DNA of 64,000 bases from Colocasia esculenta (taxonomy: Eukaryota > Streptophyta > Magnoliopsida > Alismatales > Araceae), in contig CM024760.1 of assembly GCA_014218235.1 (NCBI GenBank), forward strand, positions 70,310,961 through 70,374,960, given 5' to 3'. The notes beneath the pieces are model-generated. The model saw only the letters and a program-made list of their open reading frames with translations. It made no database searches and was not told where the DNA came from. Below are positions 56,026 through 64,000 of the stretch, in pieces. Position numbers and translations under genes: made by a program. Position 1 is the stretch's first letter, and every line of letters begins with the position of its first letter.

Positions 56026-56682
56026 GTTCTTTCGAAGGTTTGAGTTTTGGATCCCGAGTGTGATATTTGGTGAGCACTTAGCGAAGAATCAGTTGACTAT
56101 CACCTACAATCCGTAGTTGGGTGACCCCATATAGATGTGCGACCTCCAGTCTAGCCAACAAGGCTTCGTATTCAGTTATGTTGTTGGTGACTGTGAATGC
56201 CAGCTGAAAAGCTTGTGGAATGGTGACCCCTTCAGGTAATAAGAGAACAATCCTGATACCCTTACTATGAGAATTCAAAGCTCCATCAAAATGTAACGTC
56301 TACATAGGATCAGGTTGATTAATGGACATTAGTTCATCATCTGGAAACTCTGAATGGACAGGATCAAACTAAGGGATAGGGTGATGAGCAAGATGTTCAG
56401 CTATGGCATAGCCTTTGATTGATTTTTTCTAAATGTAGATGATATCAAACTGAGAGAGAAAGCTTTGCCAACATTCTAACCTATCAGTGATGACGTATTT
56501 TTCAAGAAGGAACTTGAAGGATTCATATGGGCTATGAGATGGACTTCATGAGCAAGAAAGTAGTGCTTCAGTTTCTGCACTACCCAAGCTAGAGCGGCAC
56601 ATGTCTTCTCTATGGATTCCTAATTGATCTAGCCCGCTGATGCGGGGCATGCTCAAAAGTTCCAGAGTTTCTAGAAAATCTC

Positions 56683-57850
56683 ACCTGCATCAGCAGGCTA
56701 GATCAATTAGGAATCCATGGAGAAGACATGTGCCGCTCTAGTCTGGGTAGTGTAGAAACTGAAGGACTACTTTCTTGCTCATGAAGTCCATCTTATAGCC
56801 CATATGAATCCTTCAAGTTCCTTTATGAAAAATATGTCATCACTGATAGGTTAGCATGTTGGCAAAGTCTTCTCTCTCAATTTGATATCATCTACATTCA
56901 ACAAAAATCAATGAATGGCTATGCTATAGCAGAACATCTCGCTCATCACCTGATCCCTCAGTTTGATCATGTCCATTCAGAGTTTCCAGATGATGAACTA
57001 ATGTCCATTACTCAACCTGATCCTATGTGGACGTTACATTTTGATGGAGCTTTGAATTCTCATAGTAAGGGTATCGGGATTGTTCTCCTATCGTCTGAAG
57101 GGTCACCATTCCACAAGCTTTTCAGCTAGCATTCACAGTCACCAACAACATAACTGAATCTTGTTGGCCAGACTGGAGGCCACACATCTATATGATGTCA
57201 CCCAACTACGGATTGTAGGTTATAGTCAACTAATTCTTTGCCAAGTGCTCACCAAATATCACACTCGGGATCCAAAACTCAAACCTTCTAAAGAACTGGC
57301 TTCAGTTTATGCCCAACTATTCCTAAGCTTATTTTTGTCCATGTTCCCCGTAACCAAAGCATTCTGGCTAATGCTCTTGCCTCTCTCACCTCATCCCTTG
57401 ATTTTCCTCTTAGTAGGTGCTTCGAATCTATAATCATTCATAAGCATCTCGCTCCTGCTACTAGGGATTCTGCTTTCCTTAGAATCAAAGAGGAAGTGCT
57501 TAGGAAATTAGAGGGAGATGAGAAGAGAGAGATCATGCTAATTGACTGGGAAGAAGACTTTGAAGACGAGGAAAAACCATGGTATTATGAGATAGCAAGG
57601 TATCGTAAGGATTAAACATATCCTAGAGAAGCCACTCCAAAAGAAAAGAGAGTTATAAGAAGCATGGCCCAAAAGTATACTCTGGTTGGAAGTGCCTTAT
57701 ACAGAAGAGGTCTCACTGGAGATTTGCTTAGATGTTTAGATGATGATGAATCCTAAAACGTTGTTGAGGAAGCTCATTCCGGTGTGTGTGGTGGCCATGC
57801 AAGCGCAAATAAGATTCTTTGGCAAGGATTTTATTGGCCCACTAAATTTT
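56683..57850 (+). pseudogene. pol: Tat gypsy pol fragment E, right arm of inverted repeat
   Basis: A plus-strand copy of the left arm. It contains RNase H end sequence (FLAHEVH region), MNGYAIAEHLAHHLIPQFDH, the second RNase H (PMWTLHFDGALNSHSKGIGI), LRIVGYSQLI, the linker and the integrase zinc region (GGHASANKILWQGFYWPT). Both arms stop at the same point. Frameshifts occur near 57130 and 57735. No O insertion is present, so it preserves the empty O target. Confidence 0.85.
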
Positions 57851-58295
57851 ATGACAGAGACAATAATCCCACTGACCACCACCATCCACACCAACCAACC
57901 AAACATGCCTTTAAAACTCTAACTAATTCTCAACCATTGCCTAAACAAATAGATCACAACACACTATTCACGACAAAGCTATAATTAAATCACTACTGCA
58001 CAAAAACAACTACTTGCCAAAACCAATCTATTATAGGCAATTCACAACAATGCACCATAAAAACACTATTTAACATGATCAAACTCACGAGAAAACATTG
58101 AAATAACACCTCTTACATGCCCCACACATGGAACTTCATAGAAAAGCTATAAACCAATAGGATCTCTCATTTAACCATGTGGTTCGAGTGCCACACCATA
58201 GCCACCTCATCCACCTCTTGCCATCGACTGCTTGAGGTGGGAAAAAGGGAGAGGGCGGACTATGGATTGAAAAAAGGGGGGGGGGGGGGAGAGAG

Positions 58296-58332
<37 letters not shown>

Positions 58333-58689
58333 CATGGTGGGTATTTATAGACACCCTCCTCGATTCACAACTAACCAAAATAATCTCAACCTTAATTCTC
58401 ACTAAAACTTGAGAATTACCACCACACTCTAACCAAATAAGCAACCTGATATATTCTAGAGTCTTTACAACTACAACTCTCAACTCATTTTGCTCTCAAG
58501 ATAAGCCTAAAAAACATGAGCATTCCATAACCGTTACAAAGTTCAATGATCTCCCTTCTATCTAACATAATCAAAAGTGTACCGTAAAACTTCAAACATT
58601 CAATCTCAAGACAACACCAAAAAGGTGCCTTAACCTTCTAATGACTCAATCTGTAATTGCCGACTCATTAATCTCAACACATTCAACCA
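57851..58689. other. Unclassified repeat-like DNA
   Basis: No coding frame. CACAACAA- and CTCAACC-rich sequence with a TATTTATAGACACCC phrase near 58342, possibly a gypsy LTR in either orientation. No ends could be found. Confidence 0.4.
58276..58330. repeat. G-run and (GA)n microsatellite
   Basis: A run of about 14 G followed by about 20 GA dinucleotides with one interruption. Confidence 0.95.
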
Positions 58690-59370
58690 TGTTGAACCAC
58701 TCACATATATTTATCTCTATGTTTTGGTGATAATTAAAACTCATGAATATATTTATTAATATTTTTTAAAGATAATTATATATAATAAAAAGATAATATC
58801 TATCACTTTAATGATATGCACTAAAAGTCTATTTTGATTACAATTCAATATGTATTGACTAGAGACTAAAGTGCCATAATGATTATAGAACAAGTTTTAC
58901 ATGGATTAGAGAAGGGATCTCATACCGATTAGTGAAGAAGTCTCATACTAATTATAGTTAATTTATCCAGACTTCTTGAGCTCAACGATTACTGTTGATA
59001 AACTATTCACTAATCGATATGTGTGCTCTACATCGATTCCTGATGAAAATTTTCTATTGATTAGAGAAGAGATCTCATACTGATTAGTGAAGAAGTCTTC
59101 TATTGATTAAAGAAGAGAAGTTTCATATTGATTACTATTTCTAAACTTGCATCATGTTATTCTGATCAGAGAACAAAGTTCGTATCGATTGATGTTTAAT
59201 CTATATTCTGATTACTTAACATCATTTTGATTACTTTTGTGTTGTTTCTATTGATGTTATGATTATTCTGATTACTTAGCAAAAGTCAATGTCCTTTCAA
59301 TTAATGAATATCCATTGATTACTAAACATTCTCTTCAGATTACTATGAAAAGCTTACTCCAATTAATGAA
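58690..59370 (+). mobile_element. Copia LTR fragment K (N/O family)
   Basis: Begins TGTTGAACCACTC and then TTTTGGTGATAATTAAAACTC, matching the minus-strand starts of N and O, but here on the plus strand. From about 58860 it has irregular units (TTGATTAGAGAAGAGATCTC, ATACTGATTAGTGAAGAAG) resembling the U3 arrays. The R/U5 side is not found, so it is truncated at about 59370. Confidence 0.65.
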
Positions 59371-60808
59371 GGGCGCCTTACTAGTTGCATGCTTGAGAGG
59401 GTAAATGACCAAATGTTATGGTCGCTTCCCTCCCTCCTTTTCTTTTTAAAATCCCTCTCTAAATGGGTGGGGAAGATGCACTATGTGCATGTGTGTGTAA
59501 AAAGAGGTGAACTAAGTGCATGCCTGGGAGGAGGATGGGGAAGAAAAGGCTACTCCCTTGTGTGGAGCTCGGCCCTGTGATGGAATAAGAAGAAGTCCCC
59601 TTTGCAATGGAGGAAGAGAGAACCACGGGGAAGCACCAACTTCTCTCTTTCTTGTATTGTAGACCTCACTCGCATGTCAAAATGGCATCATAACAAGATC
59701 TCAAAAAAATCATCTCCCCTCCCCCCCTTTCTAGGAGTAGAAGATGTGGTATAAATAGGGCTAGGAGTAGGAACCGTCGCTGCTCCAAGGGAGGCTCGAA
59801 TTGCCAAGGTGGTGATCCTCCAAAAGTGGTGTAGGCCAATTAACATCCACCAAGGAGGATGTTGACGGGGTCTAGGATTGCCAAGGTGGATTCCCCACTA
59901 TCCTCGAGTAGATGGAGGTGCAGAAACTAGAAGGGAAGAGTGGGGTTTGATAACCCCGGACGAAGAACGTGGGTAGTTACATAGAGACTGGATAAAACAA
60001 TCATGGAGACAACACATTTTTTCACCCATAGTACATGGGCAACAACCATCCATGTCGCTAGCATGGGGCTAGCAACAACATGGACTGTCGCTAAGTGCAT
60101 GTGAGTGGCAATCGGGATTGACTCTAGGACGATCCAGAACATGAATGTGCATGGCTCCATAATGGGTCGGGAAGCAAAAAGGGCCTAACAGGCTAAGAAT
60201 GATATTTTGTGAAGATGGTCATAAAATTCGCATCTAAAAATGCCCCTTCGAGGCATCTGATTTGCAAGGTAGTAGAGCAGACTAATAAGTGGATGTCTTG
60301 GAAAAGAAAACCGACGTGAAAGAACAACTTCTGAAGCTTTGGGGAAAATGTCAGAGAATGAACATCCCCGATGATGGTGAGAACTCTCAAGCTTGGTCCT
60401 TTATCTACACCTGAGCCAATATGATGTCTAAAAAAGTCAAGGAAGGAAAAGGTATTTGAGTTTTACATGTTAACATAATCGCAGCTCTAAGGCCCTTCGG
60501 TCGCTGCCGTGAAACTTAGACACACGCTGGGACACTATGTCCGGTCAAAGGAGTTATGTTGTGACTTGTCAACTCAGTAACCAAGGAAAGAGAAGGATGA
60601 GCCTTATGTGTTAACATAACCACAGCCCTAAGGCTCTCCGATCATTGATGTAAGACCTCGACATACGTTGAGACACTTTGTCTAGTCGAAGGGGTTATGT
60701 CATGACTTGTCGGCTCAACTAAAAGGGTAATCTGTTATATGAGTGAACAAACAACCAATTGAATCAATTTCAAACTTGGGATTTCACTAGATTATTCTCA
60801 ATTGAAGA
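59371..60808. other. Unclassified DNA left of element L
   Basis: No gene is supported. A TATA-like TATAAATAG lies at 59750-59758. A tandem duplication is listed separately. It may be remnants of another LTR. Confidence 0.4.
60471..60719. repeat. Diverged tandem duplication, period 141 bp
   Basis: TAACATAATCGCAGCTCTAAGG at 60471 is repeated as a diverged copy at 60612, including GGACACTATGTCC / AGACACTTTGTC and GTTATGT(T/C)(G/A)TGACTTGTC. The copies are roughly 75% alike by eye. Confidence 0.8.
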
Positions 60809-63083
60809 TGTAAGACCCAGCCCCCTTGGGCCCTTTGGCCCCGTCCTCAGGGTCGCAACATGCTCTTGGTCACGACGTGGTCACGACAGGAGGCCTATCG
60901 CGATGGGTTTTGGTCGCGATAGGAGGCCTGTCGCGACGGTTTCGGGTCGTGACAACCAGGGCTGTCACGTTCTTGTCACGACAATGTGGCCATCATGTTC
61001 TGGTCGCGACGTCTGATGGTGTTGTGATGGCCCTTCTGACAGACGTGACCGGTGTCCTTTTTGTCTGAACGGCTTTGTCAGGTGTCAGGCGCACACGCGT
61101 GAACGCGACGTGGTCACCCGTTGCGATCGCTTTCCGGGTCTTTGAGGTTTGACCCGCTTTTTTGGGGTCATGACAGAGGCTACCGTCGTGATAAGGTCAC
61201 AATGCCTAGGGGCTTCGCGATGAGAGTCTTATTACGACATGTCGTTCCGTCGCATTCTGGGGGCCGCCGGGTTAAAACCCAAGGCCGCGCCCCCTGTCCC
61301 CCTCTCGCCCTCTCAGCTCTCTTTCTCCCCTCTCCTTTCCATCTCGTGTTTCCCTTGCGGATTCTTGGCGGTTCTTGGCGTTTGAGGTGTTTGTGCTGAG
61401 GTGGTGTCGTCCCGCTCGTGCAGGGGACGTGTTTGCGTCGTTTGTAGTGAGGAGGAGGCGTCCTTTCCTACGAGGAGGCCCCAACGGGTTCGTTCTTCGC
61501 GTGGAGGTAGGGACTCTTGATCCTCTCACCCTAAGCATGCTCCCTTCCTCCTCTAAAGCATGGTTTCTCTGTGGTTTGGGGCTTGGGAGTGTGAGAACTC
61601 CATGCTCGAGGTTGAGTGAGGTTTCCCTTCGAGTGTAGATCCATGTTTGTGGGGTTTTTAAGGGTGGTTTGGATGCTTTACTAGCTTTCTAGCATGTTGA
61701 GCATGATCCCCTCCCCCTTGGTTGGTTGTTTCCCCATTTTTGGGGTGGTTCCTAGAGGGGTTGCTCCGGAACCCCCCCTCTGTCTGAGGACGCGACGCTA
61801 GTGGAGGTCGCGATCTGGTCACGACGTCTCGTGTGTCGTGACCTGGTCGTGACGGTCTGATACGTCGCGGCCCCAGCCGTGAGACAGGTTCCCGGTCTTT
61901 GTCGTTTCCATTTCTTTTACTGTACTCGTGGCACCTGTTCTAGTTCCCTAGTGCGGTCTACACTAGTCTTTCGCCTGGTGCTCGGCACTTGAGGGCTTGT
62001 CCCATGTGAGAGGTTGTTACCATTGCTTGGGACCCCCATCCTCGGGAGCCTGTCGAGGGAGTACTCCGGGCTACGAGTGTGCTCGAGTTGGCAGCCACCA
62101 GGTGGACTCTGGAGCTTAGGGGAAAACGGTGGCTAGGACAGTGGCGTTGAGTCGCTTGCAGAGCTCTCGTGGTTGGACTGGGACTCCGAGGTCAGTTTTT
62201 GGAGTTCTTCCCGGCATAGTTCAGCTAGTCCTTTTCTCACTGCCTCGCTCTTTGTAGCCCCAGAACCACTTAGAGAGGCTAGGCGTGGGACCGTAGTTTG
62301 GCCAAACTACGGTGGTTACTGTTGTGTTACTTTGTGTCCTACCTCGCTCTGACGAGACGTGAGGTTCAGGACCCGGGTCGAGGATAAGACGTCGGTGGAC
62401 GCACCTGACCTTGACTAGTGGTAGTGTTTCCCATAGCTAGTGTTCCTTGTCCAGACAGAGTCCCCTCTGTCTGTGTTTGCTAGCCATGTGGTGGTCGCGA
62501 CGAGCAGTCGTACGGAGTTTCTGACCGTGTGTACTTTCCGTGCCGTGCTAGATGTAGTTTCGCTTCCGCACTTCCGTTTGTAGGTAGAGGATATAAACTG
62601 TTGTCATTCATTTTATATTTATATTCTTCTGCCTGTTTAGAGCCAGTAGGAGATTGGTAGTCCCTACTGAGCTTCTGTTGTGAAGCTCATCCTTCCTTTT
62701 CCCATGTGAGACTTCTCTGCAGTGGCAGGGCGCGCACCGGGCGGAGGAGACGGGGCGGTAGGAGAGGTCCCCGTAGCTAGTAGTGGTTCCCCTTTTTCAG
62801 TGTACGTCACCCTCGGGGTATGCCCCTAAGGGACTTGTTCTTCCCTACCTTTTTCTTGTACTAACATGCGTGCGTTGGGACTGTACATAGAGCGGTACGT
62901 AGCGGTCTCGCTCTCTTTTCTGTTTCTGCTTGTACGCTTCTAGTTTAGCAGTTGACGTTTACTTCTGTTACATATCCTGTTAGATATATATTATAGCCCT
63001 TCCGGATCCCCGGATCCGTCGGTAGCGATCGCAAAAATTGGGTCCTCGGCGTGGGCCGAGAGTCGGGTTCTCGGGTCATTACA
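60809..63083 (+). repeat. 5' LTR of chromovirus element L
   Basis: 2275 bp, TGTAAGACCC to GGGTCATTACA, followed by a perfect Met-tRNA PBS. P1 and P2 are reverse-complement relatives. GTCGCGAC motifs occur at 60930 and 61003 with many decayed forms at 60850-61250 and 61780-61870. The left flank is GAAGA; the right flank of the element is outside the window. Confidence 0.92.
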
Positions 63084-63085
63084 GT

Positions 63086-63097
63086 TGGTATCAGAGC
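63086..63097 (+). promoter_or_regulatory. Element L primer binding site
   Basis: TGGTATCAGAGC, a perfect match to the usual plant Met-tRNA site, two bases after the LTR. Confidence 0.92.
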
Positions 63098-63186
63098 GAG
63101 AGTCTGACAGGACTTGTAGTGGATTTAAACTGCAACAGGAAGTCCCAACGATAGTACAAGTACACTGCTAGCCGCCCGAGTGGGTT

Positions 63187-63672
63187 TTGTTAACTTTTGT
63201 TGGTTGTGCTGCCGTGCAGGACATCGCTCTGCGGAGGCGCAGGCAGGCCAGAGACCAGATTGAGCAGCAGGATGAGTCTGAGATGCCCGCGCAGGGGCAG
63301 GTCCATGTGCAGGTGTCCGCAACAGAGTCAGTGGTGCAGCCTCAGGGTGCGCAGGCAGCAGCGGCAGTAGGTGGGCAGCAGCAGCAGGAGTACCAGCCGC
63401 AGCCGCAGCAGTACGCAGACTGGTTTCCCATGGCCGAGCAGTTCTTCAGGGCCATGTACCAGGGAGCATGGCAGCCCGGGCAGGCAGCAATAGGTGGTCA
63501 GTTTCGGTACCTCCCCCAGTGGTACCAGAGTAGCGGGCAGAGCCAGAGGTGGAGCAGCCAATTGGTCAGCAGCTGTTGGGTACTGGGAGTACCCGAGCCG
63601 GCCGGAGGAGGACGGTGGTTACGGAGGATAGGACCGCTCTCCTAGAGAGATTCTTGCGTCTTTGGTGTAACG
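63187..63672 (+). pseudogene. gag: Element L Gag N-terminal part, frameshifted and cut
   Basis: The frame shows a basic start (DIALRRRRQARDQIEQQDES), a long Gln/Ala/Pro-rich stretch (the first in-frame ATG is at 63283) and YADWFPMAEQFFRAMYQ. Near 63540 the meaningful reading moves to another frame: EQPIGQQLLGTGSTRAGRRR, then TEDRTALLERFLRL. The last block is the conserved opening of the Tekay/Del gag domain, where relatives go on with a Pro-rich capsid start. Here the match stops at about 63670, so the rest of gag is deleted, replaced or displaced by an insertion. Confidence 0.75.
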
Positions 63673-64000
63673 TCGTGTGCTTTTCGGATCCATGCGGATC
63701 ATGTGTATTGTGGTTGTGGCGGCCGTTGTGAGGCCAATGTGAGATGGTTGTGTGGAATGTATGGTGTGGATGTGTGGCTTGAGTAGGTGAAGTGCAGGTT
63801 TGGTCCTGAAATGAAACAGGACTTGCTGCAGTTCAGTTGGAGTTGGCGGCCAGGGGTGGCCGTTGACTGATTGGCGTCCAGGTAAGTGGACGTTGACTGC
63901 ATGATCTTGGCGGCATTGGATGTGGACGTTTAGAGTGGCGGTTGTTCTTGGCGGCATAGGGGTTGATGCCAACCTGAGAATTCTGCAGGTTATAGGGTCA
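63673..64000. other. Unassigned sequence after the break in element L
   Basis: G/T-rich DNA beginning TGTAACGTCGTGTG near 63667, with repeated GGCGGC and GACGTTGACTG phrases. It could be the start of another LTR (TGTAAC start) inserted into L's gag, but only about 330 bases are visible and no end is available. Confidence 0.35.

Larger units (their letters stand above)
53742..56650 (-). pseudogene. pol: Tat gypsy pol fragment E, left arm of inverted repeat
   Basis: With solo LTR O removed (53742-54262 plus 56031-56650) this is about 1.14 kb of Tat pol on the minus strand. It contains RNase H end sequence, the second RNase H (MNSHSKGIRIVLLLPEG, ITEYEALLARLEVAHLYGVT, LRIVGDSQLI), the linker (ELASVYAQLFSKLIFVHVPR) and the integrase zinc finger (VEEAHSDVCGGHASAKKIL, then GFYWPT). 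It ends right after FYWPT, as the right arm does. It is the same family as D's pol. Confidence 0.85.

Noticed and set aside
58276..58330. GA-rich run as a polypurine tract
   Set aside because: It is a long simple microsatellite with no LTR start next to it.
59389..59580. Short frame after a promoter-like stretch as a host gene
   Set aside because: It is only 63 codons, with no homology that I recognise, no exon structure, and lies among LTR fragments.

Overview
The window is intergenic, repeat-rich nuclear DNA of a flowering plant. I see no host protein gene, rRNA gene or ordinary tRNA gene; almost every base belongs to LTR retrotransposons or their fragments. Plant origin is indicated by Sirevirus-like Ty1/copia elements with long gag ORFs and an extra 3' ORF, by Ty3/gypsy chromoviruses with a C-terminal chromodomain, by Tat-lineage gypsy pol with a second (archaeal-type) RNase H, by Met-tRNA primer sites (TGGTATCAGAGC type), and by a hAT-type MITE with a GGTTCGGTT-rich body. 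I cannot name the species.

Layout. 1-5032: copia element A (minus strand; integrase start, protease, gag, PBS, 5' LTR), running off the left edge. 5033-5803: 3' end of a second copia unit (B) that shares A's LTR, giving a tandem LTR-internal-LTR-internal layout. 5804-6997 and 52147-53160: two halves of a chromovirus LTR (J) split by the large Tat-type gypsy element D (6998-52146, 5-bp duplication CACAC). D reads on the minus strand: 5' LTR 47684-52146, gag about 43.4-44.1 kb (perhaps also 46.4-46.7 kb), protease 41.5-42.2 kb, G-patch-like stretch 28.0-28.5 kb, RT 24.0-25.1 kb, RNase H and second RNase H 23.1-24.0 kb, integrase stub and 3' LTR stub 7.0-7.7 kb. D is interrupted by copia element C (7726-23114, GAGGC), solo copia LTR M (26021-28033), solo gypsy LTR F (28498-41489, GTGTA), a truncated plus-strand element H (from 44075), and solo gypsy LTR I (48831-51589). 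C is itself split by solo LTRs P1 (7782-10010, GATTA), N (10876-12793) and the partial P2 (15964-18096). F carries the complete chromovirus G (28603-38733, CTAAA). H carries a 391-bp hAT MITE (45900-46290).

53161-53741 is the chromodomain end of J. 53742-57850 is a large inverted repeat of Tat pol sequence (E), with copia solo LTR O (54263-56025, GTTCT) in one arm. 57851-60808 is poorly classifiable and includes a copia LTR fragment K at 58690. 60809 to the end is the 5' LTR, PBS and broken gag of chromovirus L, the family of P1 and P2.

How the parts relate. Target-site duplications order the insertions: B, then J, D, C, then P1/N; and D, then F, then G. No element looks fully coding. G is structurally complete with similar LTRs but lacks its RT catalytic core; C lacks RT/RNase H; D is truncated in integrase. 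The most interesting signals are non-coding: each LTR family carries its own clusters of short palindromes (GTCGCGAC in the gypsy families F/G and L/P, TGTCGACA in copia C) or its own U3 minisatellite, and the MITE holds a Pol III-like A box, B box and T-run on one strand. I found no defence, biosynthetic or other functional gene system.
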